Shown piece by piece: positions 15,065 to 23,263 of a stretch of 40,234 nt of DNA (the first letter of the stretch is position 1; every line of letters begins with the position of its first letter). The position numbers were made by a program, and so were the translations under genes. The stretch lies in assembly GCA_045658315.1 (NCBI GenBank), contig JAZOUV010000005.1, positions 1-40,234 on the forward strand, read 5' to 3'. Below the pieces are notes generated by a model. The model was not told the DNA's origin and searched no databases. It saw nothing but the letters and a program-made list of their open reading frames with translations. Source of the stretch: RGIG1995 sp045658315 (GTDB lineage: Bacteria; Bacillota; Clostridia; Oscillospirales; CAG-272).

Positions 15065-16507
15065 TTATTCTGATACAAGTGTATTTTCTGCGGAATCAAT
15101 AAGTGTTACTTCAACGTCGATGATCTTGTTCTTTCTTGAGACGGTTACAGTAGTCTTATCTCCTACCTGAAGATTGTTTATTATCGATTTAATATCAGAA
15201 GACGTGCTGACTGAGTTGCCGTCTATGGCAATAATTCTGTCACCTGCTTTAAGGTCTTCGTTGAGTGCCTTCTGAATATATACTCCATAGTCGCTTACAC
15301 CATACATATATCTTTGGTAATCGGTTGTAACTTCTATTATCGCAATACCTATAGAGGGTCTGCCTGTAACGTATCCTTTTTCTATCAAATCCTTGATTAT
15401 CACTTTTGCTGTATTTACGGGAATTGCAAATCCGAGACCTTCAACACTTGAACCCGAGGATTTTGCATTTACTACGCCGATAAGCTCGCCGTTTGCATTA
15501 AACAAACCGCCGCCTGAGTTGCCGGGGCTTACTGCCGCATTCGTCTGAAGAAGTACCATAGTTTCGCCTTCCACGGTTATCTCTCTGTCAAGGGCACTGA
15601 TAATACCGTCGGTAACTGTACCGCCAAGCTCTCCCAATGGATTACCTATCGCAACCGTAAGCTCACCGATAATGAGCTTCGACGAGTCGCCTAATACCGC
15701 GGGAGTCAGATTTTCTGCATCTATCTTCACTACTGCAACGTCTGTTTGAGCATCGGTTCCCACAAGCTTTGCCTTATATTCATCGCCGTTTGTAAAACGA
15801 ACCGTAATATTTGATGCTCCGGCTATAACGTGGTTGTTTGTTACAATGTATCCATCCGGAGAAATAACAACACCGCTTCCTGCTCCCTCGGTTACGTACT
15901 GACCGTAAAAGCTGTTGTTTACTACTGCCTCTGTTCTTATTTCAACGACAGATGGAAGTGCCACTGCCGCTACGGTTGCAACCGTGCCTGCTGTAGTTGT
16001 GCTTTCGGGAAGCTCTCTGTCTATCACTTCAAAAAGCACTGTTGAGCTTTCGGGTGTGTTGGTCGTTCCGGCATTTTCGGCAGGTTCATTTTTAAATGTT
16101 TTATTATACAGATACATTCCGCCGAATGCTCCCGCAAAACCGCAGAGAACGGACAGTAAAATACAACAGATAACAAGCCCTGTGCCGCCTTTTTTCTTTT
16201 CTTTATTCTTCTTTTTTTGAGTGGGTTCGGCAGGATTGTTATATACTTGATTATTTGAAGGGTAAGAATACATTGAGCCGGAGGGAGTTCCGTTTCCGTT
16301 AGCTGATGAATAATAACCCGTATTGTAAGAGGGATATGAATATCCTCCGTTATTGTCTTGAGGATTATATTGAGGATTTTCTCTGTTTTCGTAATAAGGT
16401 CTTTTCTCGGTATTCGGTGTAGAGTTTATGGATGCATCATTAGGTTGTTCTGATGCTTTAGGCTTCTGTTCGTTTTCATAACCGTCGTTTCTAATCTCGT
16501 CTGACAT
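15065..16507 (-). CDS. htrA: HtrA/DegP-like membrane-anchored serine protease
   Basis: HtrA proteases degrade misfolded exported proteins at the outer face of the membrane. The 480-residue product has a cytoplasmic N-terminus of about 95 residues rich in Asn, Tyr, Pro and Ser. A Lys-rich stop (QKKKNKEKKK) and one membrane span (about 107-134) come next. The trypsin-like domain has H226 (VTNNHVIAG), D256 (TDVAVVKI) and S331 (GNSGGGLF), and one PDZ domain closes the protein. The start at 16507 has AAGGAG upstream; the longer ORF start 34 codons earlier has no ribosome site and encodes an unlikely N-terminus. The promoter has activator-type features, and the linked two-component system is the obvious candidate regulator. 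Confidence 0.93.
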   Translation of the reverse strand: MSDEIRNDGYENEQKPKASEQPNDASINSTPNTEKRPYYENRENPQYNPQDNNGGYSYPSYNTGYYSSANGNGTPSGSMYSYPSNNQVYNNPAEPTQKKKNKEKKKGGTGLVICCILLSVLCGFAGAFGGMYLYNKTFKNEPAENAGTTNTPESSTVLFEVIDRELPESTTTAGTVATVAAVALPSVVEIRTEAVVNNSFYGQYVTEGAGSGVVISPDGYIVTNNHVIAGASNITVRFTNGDEYKAKLVGTDAQTDVAVVKIDAENLTPAVLGDSSKLIIGELTVAIGNPLGELGGTVTDGIISALDREITVEGETMVLLQTNAAVSPGNSGGGLFNANGELIGVVNAKSSGSSVEGLGFAIPVNTAKVIIKDLIEKGYVTGRPSIGIAIIEVTTDYQRYMYGVSDYGVYIQKALNEDLKAGDRIIAIDGNSVSTSSDIKSIINNLQVGDKTTVTVSRKNKIIDVEVTLIDSAENTLVSE

Positions 16508-16607
16508 AATTTCTTCTCCTTTTTTATAAATATAAAGTTTGTTTTTGGTTTCATCTTTATTATAAATGCTGAATGTGATGTTTTTATGATGCCTTTGCGT
16601 TTTATTC

Positions 16608-16726
16608 ATGAAATTCTAATGAAAATCTATAGTTAAGCATCATTATTATTCCTATTCAAACCATATTATAAACGCCTATTGTGAAGGTTGTGTGAAGACT
16701 TCACGAAACCTTAATGAAAATCTTTG
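16608..16726 (-). promoter_or_regulatory. htrA promoter with tandem regulator-type direct repeats
   Basis: On the minus strand the -10 is TATAAT (16670-16665), with no recognisable -35 at 17 bases. Instead TGTGAAG occurs twice, at 16680-16686 and 16691-16697 (plus-strand reading), exactly 11 bases apart. The second copy forms GTGAAG-A-CTTCAC (16692-16704). Two further pairs flank it: ATGAAA at 16608 and 16619 (11 apart), and ATGAAA/TTGAAA at 16714 and 16724. A 12-base sequence, TAATGAAAATCT, occurs at both 16617 and 16712. This layout fits OmpR-family activation over a weak -35. Confidence 0.6.
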
Positions 16727-16766
16727 AAAAAATTTCATTTTATGGATAATATTTTCAAATAATCCA

Positions 16767-16795
16767 TTGTAAATATGCAAATAATTATGTAAAAT
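16767..16795 (+). promoter_or_regulatory. possible promoter of the ABC cluster
   Basis: TTGTAA (16767-16772) and TAAAAT (16790-16795) have a 17-base spacer, about 33 bases before the ribosome site of the ATPase gene. Four of six and five of six consensus bases match. The surrounding DNA is very AT-rich, which raises the chance of a coincidental match. Confidence 0.4.
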
Positions 16796-16842
16796 ATAAT
16801 TATTGAAAAAATCACTGCTTTTATATATGGAGGTAAATTAAC

Positions 16843-17898
16843 TTGATTGAAGTACAAAATCTTGTAAAAAAATACGGAAATCATACTGCGGTCAAAGGCA
16901 TCAGTTTTAAAGTGGATACGGGTAAGATTTATGGGTTCCTAGGTCCTAACGGTGCAGGTAAGTCTACTACTATGAATATTATGACAGGTTGTCTTGCCGC
17001 TACAGAGGGTAAGGTTATTATTAACGGTCACGATATTTTTGATGAGCCTAAGGAAGCTAAAAAGAGTATAGGATATCTTCCGGAGCTTCCGCCTGTCTAT
17101 ATGGATATGACGCCACTCGAATATCTCCGCTTTGTCGGTAAAGCAAGAGGCGTTAAAAAGTCGGAGCTTTCTAAACAAATTGAAGATATTATGGATATGA
17201 CGGGTATTTCCGATGTTTCCAACCGCCTTATCAAAAATCTATCAAAGGGTTACAGACAGAGAGTCGGTCTTGCACAGGCACTTATCGGTTATCCGGAAAT
17301 AATTATTCTTGACGAGCCTATGGTTGGTCTCGACCCCAAGCAGATAATTGAAATCAGAGAACTTATCAAATCACTCAAAGAAAAGCATACAGTTTTCCTC
17401 AGCTCACATATTTTGAGTGAGGTTAGCATGATATGTGATTATGTTATGATTATCGCAGACGGTAAACTTGTCGCAAGTGATACGCCCGACAATCTCAGCA
17501 AACATATTTCCGGAAATACTCTTGATATTTCCGTTAAGGGTAACACGAAAACTATTCTTTCCGCACTTAAAGGTGTTAAAGGTGCGGGAGAAATCAACGT
17601 TGTTTCCGAAAATGACGGAATAGTAAAAATTAAAATTACATCTGACACGGATATTCGTTCCGAGGTGTTCTTTGCACTTTCTTCCATAAAGGCTTCCATT
17701 ATGGAGCTGTCAAACAGCAGTATGAGTCTTGAGGATATATTCCTTAAGCTTACAGAAAAGGAAGAGATTGATGAAGCTGAAGAAAGCACGCTTTCAGAAG
17801 AGGGCGGAGAAAATGAAGGTGGAAATGAAGAAGAGGAATATACGCCATTGTTTTCGTCTGATGTTAAAACAAATGACAAGAAAGGAGAAGATGAATAA
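16843..17898 (+). CDS. ABC transporter ATPase subunit (GldA-like)
   Basis: ATP-hydrolysing subunit of an exporter-type ABC system. The 351-residue product has Walker A GPNGAGKST (residues about 34-42), signature LSKGYRQRVG and Walker B IIILDEPMVGLDP, followed by the SSHILSEV switch. Translation starts at TTG 16843, set by GGAGG at 16829-16833. The last 50 or so residues are a low-complexity acidic tail (Glu, Gly and Asp rich), which is unusual for an ATPase of this class. The stop overlaps the permease start by one base (TAATG). Confidence 0.93.
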   Translation: MIEVQNLVKKYGNHTAVKGISFKVDTGKIYGFLGPNGAGKSTTMNIMTGCLAATEGKVIINGHDIFDEPKEAKKSIGYLPELPPVYMDMTPLEYLRFVGKARGVKKSELSKQIEDIMDMTGISDVSNRLIKNLSKGYRQRVGLAQALIGYPEIIILDEPMVGLDPKQIIEIRELIKSLKEKHTVFLSSHILSEVSMICDYVMIIADGKLVASDTPDNLSKHISGNTLDISVKGNTKTILSALKGVKGAGEINVVSENDGIVKIKITSDTDIRSEVFFALSSIKASIMELSNSSMSLEDIFLKLTEKEEIDEAEESTLSEEGGENEGGNEEEEYTPLFSSDVKTNDKKGEDE

Positions 17899-18764
17899 TG
17901 TTCGCGATTTATCAAAAAGAGCTTAAAGCTTATTTTAACAATCTTTTCGGATATCTTTACGTTGCGATAGTTCTTCTCTTTATGGGAATCTTTGCTACGT
18001 TCTATCATTTCTCAAACTATCTTGTTGCGGATATCGCATATTCTCTCGACAATCTTGCTATTGTTGTAATGCTCGTGTCTCCTCTTTTGACTATGCGTAT
18101 TATTGCTGAAGAGAGACAGAGAAAAACAGACCAATTGCTTTATTCTTTGCCATTATCCGTTACTTCTACGGTAGTTGCGAAATATTTTGCAATGGTTACC
18201 GTTTATCTTGTTCCTATGCTTATTATCAGCGTATATCCATTTGTATTGGCTTCATTCGGTATCGTTAATTTTGCACGTGCATTTGGCTCGATACTCGGAT
18301 TCTTCCTTATGGGCTCTTGCCTTTTGGCTATAGGAATGTTTATTTCGGCATTGACAGAGAATCAGATAGTTTCGGCTATTATTTCTTTCGTAACGATGCT
18401 TGTTATATATTTCTCGGGTAGCATAGCAAGTATGATTCCTTCGGATTCTCTGGCTTCATTTGTTGCGATTACCGTACTTGTCGTTATTCTCGGAATTGTC
18501 GTTTATATTATGGTTAAAAACTACGTAGCTGCCCTTGCGGTAATGGCAGTTTTTGAAGTGGTTCTCGCTGTTTTATATAAAATAAACATAACCGCTTTTG
18601 AAGGCTTGTTCGCAAAAGTAGTAGGTTGGATATCCGTCTATGAAAGATGTGCAAGTTTCTATAACGGTATATTTGATTTGACTTCCATAATATATTTCCT
18701 TTCGGTTAGCTTCCTGTTTGTATTTCTTTCTATACAGGCAGTCGAAAAACGCCGTTGGAGCTGA
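17898..18764 (+). CDS. ABC-2 type permease (GldF-like)
   Basis: A 288-residue integral membrane protein with about six predicted spans. It starts FAIYQKELKAYFNNLFGYLY, like other GldF/ABC-2 permeases, and has the conserved MRIIAEERQRKTDQLLYSLP cytoplasmic loop near residues 70-90. It would form the channel for the ATPase upstream, with which it overlaps by one base. Gld-type permeases in non-gliding bacteria have no settled substrate. Confidence 0.92.
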   Translation: MFAIYQKELKAYFNNLFGYLYVAIVLLFMGIFATFYHFSNYLVADIAYSLDNLAIVVMLVSPLLTMRIIAEERQRKTDQLLYSLPLSVTSTVVAKYFAMVTVYLVPMLIISVYPFVLASFGIVNFARAFGSILGFFLMGSCLLAIGMFISALTENQIVSAIISFVTMLVIYFSGSIASMIPSDSLASFVAITVLVVILGIVVYIMVKNYVAALAVMAVFEVVLAVLYKINITAFEGLFAKVVGWISVYERCASFYNGIFDLTSIIYFLSVSFLFVFLSIQAVEKRRWS

Positions 18765-18780
18765 TAGGAGGTATTTATAA

Positions 18781-20226
18781 ATGAATAAGTTAAAGCTTAA
18801 TACAAAATATCTTAAAACGGGCGGTTATTCCGTTCTTATATCCGTAATTGCAATAGCTATCGTTATTATGATAAACCTCTTTGCCAACACTCTGCCTTCA
18901 ACGTGGACAAAGCTTGATATGTCTTCAAGCGATATGTTTTCTCTCGGCGAACAATCGATTGAGCTTGTGAAGGGGATAAAAGACGATATTACTGTATATT
19001 ACGTTGTGCAGCACGGTTCCGAAGACACAAACATTCAAACTATGCTTGATAAATACAGCGACCTTTCGAGTAAAATTACCGTCAAAAAGGTTGACCCCGC
19101 ACTGAATCCCGCATTCCTTACCGGGGATAAAGCGACCGTGGAGGAGGGTAGTATTATCGTTGAAAGTGCAAAAAGAAATAAGGTTATCCAAAATATAGAT
19201 ATTTATTATCCCGGTGTAACTATGGAACAGCTTGAGAGCTATTATATGCAGTACCAGAGTTTGCCGTCGGCTACCGGATTCGATATGGAAAACCTTATGA
19301 CGTCTGCTATCAACTACGTAACTACAGACGTTTTGCCGATAATTTATACACTTACCGGACACGGAGAAGATGAACTTTCTGATACCTACAAGGGTTATCT
19401 CGGCAGTGAAAGCTTTGATGTTAAAGAGCTTAATCTTGCTACACTTGAGGCTGTACCCGAGGACTGTGATGCTGTACTCGTAAATCTTCCCGACAAGGAT
19501 ATTTCCGAAGATGAGGCAACAAGGCTTCTTGACTATCTCAAAAAAGGCGGGAAAATGTTCTTTATTTCATATTTTGTCAATACAGCAGAAGCAGAGCATA
19601 CCAATTTGCAGTCAGTTCTTGATTACTACGGTGTATCTGCTGTTGAGGGTGGGGTGTTAGAGGGTGATAGCAATCTCCATTATCCGCAGTACCCATCCAT
19701 ACTCCTTGCTCAGTACGGCAAACATGAAATAGTTGACCCTCTTGCAAATTATTATATGTTTATGGGTTACTGTCATGGAATCAAGCAGAGTGATGATATC
19801 CGTGATACAGTAACAGTTACACCCCTTCTTTTGACTTCAGATAAAGCTTATTCAAAGGTTAATTTGAACAGTGAGACAAGTGCCAAAGAAGAGGGCGACA
19901 TTGACGGTCCGTTTGATTATGCAGTTGCTATAACAGATAAAAACGAAGACGGAAGCGAAGCTAAAATTGTGTGGGTAGCATCACCTATGATTGTTGATAC
20001 TGATTCTGACTATTTTGGTACTCTTAAGGGAATGTTTGTAAACACATTCGGTTGGCTTTGCGATAAGGAAGATGCTATTTCCATTCCCGCAAAGACCATT
20101 GAACAAGAGTTTCTTACCGTTTCTTCAGCACAGGGAAATCTTTTGTCTGTAGTTTTCACCATCATACTTCCCATAGCTGCTATCGGTGTCGGCTTCGTCG
20201 TATGGATTCGCAGAAGGAGTAGATAA
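18781..20226 (+). CDS. GldG-family auxiliary ABC protein
   Basis: A 481-residue protein with an N-terminal membrane span (about 15-37), a large extracytoplasmic region and a C-terminal span (about 453-475) ending in RRRSR. The layout matches the GldG/ABC_transp_aux family, whose genes sit beside GldA and GldF. Hallmarks include an early SLGEQSIELVKGIKDDITVYY segment (read in two parts) and LDYLKKGGKMFFIS near residue 250. Strong ribosome site AGGAGG (18766-18771). The stop overlaps the next ATG by one base. In Bacteroidetes GldAFG supports gliding; in Clostridia the role is unknown. Confidence 0.88.
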   Translation: MNKLKLNTKYLKTGGYSVLISVIAIAIVIMINLFANTLPSTWTKLDMSSSDMFSLGEQSIELVKGIKDDITVYYVVQHGSEDTNIQTMLDKYSDLSSKITVKKVDPALNPAFLTGDKATVEEGSIIVESAKRNKVIQNIDIYYPGVTMEQLESYYMQYQSLPSATGFDMENLMTSAINYVTTDVLPIIYTLTGHGEDELSDTYKGYLGSESFDVKELNLATLEAVPEDCDAVLVNLPDKDISEDEATRLLDYLKKGGKMFFISYFVNTAEAEHTNLQSVLDYYGVSAVEGGVLEGDSNLHYPQYPSILLAQYGKHEIVDPLANYYMFMGYCHGIKQSDDIRDTVTVTPLLLTSDKAYSKVNLNSETSAKEEGDIDGPFDYAVAITDKNEDGSEAKIVWVASPMIVDTDSDYFGTLKGMFVNTFGWLCDKEDAISIPAKTIEQEFLTVSSAQGNLLSVVFTIILPIAAIGVGFVVWIRRRSR

Positions 20227-21596
20227 TGAAAAAGGCAGTAAAGCTTATTGTTCTTTTGGTTGTTCTGGCAGGACTTATCGGCGGATACGTTCTTTACAGT
20301 AATTATGTTGCCGAGCAGGAAAAACAGAACACCGAAGAACCGGAAGATACCTCTGTAAACGTTCTCTCAATAGAAGAATCAAGCGTTTCTTCTATTGAAT
20401 ATAAGTATGGTGAAGAAGTTGTTTCTCTGAAGAAGAAGGGAGACAAATGGATATGGGCAGAGGACGAAGATTTTCCTCTTGCTCAGAGCTATCCCGAATA
20501 TATGCTCAATGCACTTACGAACATTGTTGCTGACCGTCTTGTTGCCGAAAACCTTGATAACGAGGCCGATTTCGGTATGGACGAGCCTGACTTTGTTGTT
20601 AATTATGAAACCTCAAGCGGAGAAAAATATGTATATACTATAGGTGGTTATAACTCAGTCGCGAAGTGTTATTATTTTAAATCGAGTGTTGCCGACAAAA
20701 TATATATGACCAAAAAATCTGCCGTGCAGCCTTTTGTACACTATATTCTAAAAATGGCTGAAACCGGTTCGCTTCCGAAATTTGAAGCTGAAAAGGTTAC
20801 TTCGGTTGAATACACTGTAGGAGGTAAGACTTTTGTTCTTACTACAAACAGCTCGGGTGCTGACTTTTATACCAAGCCCTACAGCTATTTCTACGTAGGT
20901 GAAGATGGCGTAAAGGTTGCCGCTGACGGCGTTGCTGCGGGTGAATTTTTAAACTCGGTAGAAGCACTTTCGTTGGGAGATGTTATTGCATTTAAGCCTA
21001 GTGCGGAAAAACTTTCGATGTGCGGACTTGGCGAAGACGCAAAGCTCGTTTTGAAGGTTAGCTATGATGAGGAGATTGCTCCCGATAATACAGATGCAAG
21101 TGTAACCGTTACAAAATCAAACGAGTTTAGTGTTATAGTCGGAAAAGGCGTTGACGAAAACGGTAAGGAAGCATATTACGCTATGCTTGAAGACTCTGAG
21201 CTTCTTTATGAGCTTTTGAACGGAAAAACGTTTTTTGAAGACTTGAGTGCTGATTTTAAATCAAAGCTTGTTTGTCCTATTTCTGCCGATGAGACGGTTT
21301 CCGTTAAAGTAGAAGTAGGCAATAACGTATATTTCTACAACATTGAAGATATCAAAAACAGCGACAAGCTTACAAATGTTTTCAATAGCATAACAGGACT
21401 TGTCAGTGTAGGCAAAACAGATAATGAAAAGGGCGATACGGTTGCTAAAGCAACTATTGACGTTGGTGACACAGAACTCGTTCTTACGTTGTTTAATCTT
21501 GACGACAATAACTATATTGCATCTTTTGACAAAACGGATAACTTGCTTGTTTCCAAAGAAAAGGTCGATAATATTATAAAAGAATTACAGAGCTGA
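20226..21596 (+). CDS. DUF4340 family membrane-anchored protein
   Basis: A 456-residue protein with one N-terminal span (LIVLLVVLAGLIGGYVLYSN, about 7-26) and an otherwise extracytoplasmic chain. It contains repeated beta-rich units such as SIEYKYGEEVVSLKKKGDKW and SVEYTVGGKTFVLTTNSSG, typical of DUF4340. DUF4340 genes commonly follow GldG-type genes, and here it overlaps gldG by one base, so all four proteins are probably one complex. I infer an envelope-facing partner of the exporter; no enzymatic motif is visible. Confidence 0.87.
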   Translation: MKKAVKLIVLLVVLAGLIGGYVLYSNYVAEQEKQNTEEPEDTSVNVLSIEESSVSSIEYKYGEEVVSLKKKGDKWIWAEDEDFPLAQSYPEYMLNALTNIVADRLVAENLDNEADFGMDEPDFVVNYETSSGEKYVYTIGGYNSVAKCYYFKSSVADKIYMTKKSAVQPFVHYILKMAETGSLPKFEAEKVTSVEYTVGGKTFVLTTNSSGADFYTKPYSYFYVGEDGVKVAADGVAAGEFLNSVEALSLGDVIAFKPSAEKLSMCGLGEDAKLVLKVSYDEEIAPDNTDASVTVTKSNEFSVIVGKGVDENGKEAYYAMLEDSELLYELLNGKTFFEDLSADFKSKLVCPISADETVSVKVEVGNNVYFYNIEDIKNSDKLTNVFNSITGLVSVGKTDNEKGDTVAKATIDVGDTELVLTLFNLDDNNYIASFDKTDNLLVSKEKVDNIIKELQS

Positions 21597-21636
21597 TTTT
21601 TAAGTGCTGTCCTAATTGAAGGGGCGGCACTTAAAA
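21597..21636 (+). terminator. hairpin after the ABC cluster
   Basis: TTTTTAAGTGCTGTCC (21597-21612) pairs with GGGGCGGCACTTAAAA (21621-21636) through about 15 bp with G-T wobbles. No T run follows the stem, so termination may be partial. The next 229 bases, up to 21865, hold no gene I can support. Confidence 0.6.
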
Positions 21637-21865
21637 CTATCCGGGGGGCAGACGGACTTTCGGGTTTCGATTGAACTTAGCTCTTTTTTTGCTCAATGAT
21701 ATTGATTACTCAAGGGAGGGCTTTTTAGATTGTATTAATGCTTTATTTGTGCTTGTTTGTTTTTAGATTTTTTTGTTATTCAAATCTATAGACTTTTTAT
21801 AATATTTGTGCTAAAATTTTATAGTAGATAATAAGATAATTATAAAAACGAAAGGAGAAATAAAT

Positions 21866-22483
21866 ATGAAGGTGCTTATGCTGAACGGAAGTCCGAGAAA
21901 GAACGGCAACACCTCGATTGCGTTGAACGAGGTTAAAAATATTCTTGAGCAAGAGGGAATAGAGGTTGAAACTATACAGGTCGGAAATATGGAAATAAAG
22001 GGGTGTAAGGGCTGTCTTTACTGCAAGGAGCATGGCAAGTGCGTTATAAATGACGTTGTAAATGAAATTGCCGCTAAGCTTGATGGGGCTGACGGTATGG
22101 TAGTGGGAAGTCCGGTATATTATGCTTCTGCAAACGGTACTTTGATTTGTCTGCTCGACAGACTTTTCTACAGCTCAAAGTTTAACAAGACTATGAAGGT
22201 GGGGGCTTCTGTTGCAGTTGCAAGACGCGGCGGGTGTTCCGCGACATTTGATGAACTTAATAAATATTTTACGATAAGCGGTATGCCTATAGCGTCCAGT
22301 CAGTATTGGAACAGTGTTCACGGAAGAGCTCTCGGCGATGCCCAAAAAGACGAAGAGGGGTTGCAGACTATGCGTACTCTCGGCAGAAATATGGCTTTCC
22401 TTATTAAGAGTATAGCTCTCGGCAAGGAAAAGTACGGTCTCCCCGAAAAAGAACCGGGAGTTATGACAAGTTTTATAAGATAA
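21866..22483 (+). CDS. NADPH-dependent FMN reductase / iron-sulfur flavoprotein-like oxidoreductase
   Basis: A 205-residue flavodoxin-fold protein. The N-terminus MLNGSPRKNGNTSIAL is the FMN phosphate-binding loop, and GSPVYYASANGTL supplies the second FMN contact. Residues about 47-59 have closely spaced cysteines (GCKGCLYCKEHGKC), as in iron-sulfur flavoproteins of anaerobes. It probably reduces quinone-like, nitro or metal substrates using bound FMN; the exact substrate cannot be read from sequence. AAAGGAG precedes the ATG. It stands alone between the ABC cluster and the convergent purC. Confidence 0.88.
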   Translation: MKVLMLNGSPRKNGNTSIALNEVKNILEQEGIEVETIQVGNMEIKGCKGCLYCKEHGKCVINDVVNEIAAKLDGADGMVVGSPVYYASANGTLICLLDRLFYSSKFNKTMKVGASVAVARRGGCSATFDELNKYFTISGMPIASSQYWNSVHGRALGDAQKDEEGLQTMRTLGRNMAFLIKSIALGKEKYGLPEKEPGVMTSFIR

Positions 22484-22485
22484 AA

Positions 22486-22520
22486 AAATGCTGTGCACGT
22501 ATTTGATGTGCACAGCATTT
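22486..22520. terminator. bidirectional terminator between the flavoprotein gene and purC
   Basis: AAATGCTGTGCAC (22486-22498) is perfectly complementary to GTGCACAGCATTT (22508-22520), flanked by A7 on the left and T5 on the right. It serves both convergent genes. The arms share AATGCTGTGC with the hairpin at 14987-15017. Confidence 0.85.
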
Positions 22521-22537
22521 GAATTTTTGCGGGGGAA

Positions 22538-23221
22538 TTATCTGTTGAGGATAAGCTTTGTGAGTTCAACCGGTTCAACGATCTTGCCGTCCTTATATAC
22601 ACGCATGTTTCCGGAAGCAATTTCATCAATAAGAATAACTTCGCCGTTGTTGTAGCCGAACTCAAACTTAATATCCCAAAGGTCGAGCCCAATCGTTTTA
22701 AGGTCGTCAGCAACGATTTTTGTAATCTTGAGGGTTTGTTCTTTCATGGACTTGAAGAGTTCTTCACTCATAACGCCGAGAGCTGCCAAGCCTTCAGAAG
22801 TAACCAGCGGATCGCCTTTTTCGTCGTTTTTAAATGTACATTCAACATATCCGCCTTCAAGAACTGTTCCGTCTGCAATATATTCACCGTAACGGCGGAT
22901 AAAGCTGCCTGTTGCAACAAGTCTGCAAATTACTTCAAGACCGTGTCCGAATACCTTTCCGGGAAGTACTTCCATTGTTGCGTTTTCAATATCAGCAGAA
23001 ACATAATGAGTCTTGATACCTGCTTTTTGAAGCATTTCAAAATAATATACGGATGTACGAAGGTTAGCTTTACCGATACCTTCAATAGTAAGACCGACTG
23101 AGTTTTCTCCGGGATCAAATACGCCGTCTTTACCTGTGCAGTCATCTTTGAACTTGAGCATTACATTGCCGTTATCAAGTGCGTAAACGTCTTTTGTTTT
23201 TCCAGTGTAGGTTAATTTCAT
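22538..23221 (-). CDS. purC: phosphoribosylaminoimidazole-succinocarboxamide synthase
   Basis: PurC joins aspartate to CAIR to give SAICAR in purine synthesis. The 227-residue product has the family start YTGKTKDVYALDNGNVMLKF, the NSVGLTIEGIGKANLRTSVYYF block (as pieces), SFIRRYG, and the late IKFEFGYNNGEVILIDEI motif. AAGAAGG lies ahead of the ATG. It follows the aminotransferase gene by 42 bases on the same strand and is probably cotranscribed with it. No other pur genes are in the window. Confidence 0.95.
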   Translation of the reverse strand: MKLTYTGKTKDVYALDNGNVMLKFKDDCTGKDGVFDPGENSVGLTIEGIGKANLRTSVYYFEMLQKAGIKTHYVSADIENATMEVLPGKVFGHGLEVICRLVATGSFIRRYGEYIADGTVLEGGYVECTFKNDEKGDPLVTSEGLAALGVMSEELFKSMKEQTLKITKIVADDLKTIGLDLWDIKFEFGYNNGEVILIDEIASGNMRVYKDGKIVEPVELTKLILNR

Positions 23222-23263
23222 TGAAAATTCCTTCTTTCAAATAAATATAAAACTTTTTGTAAA

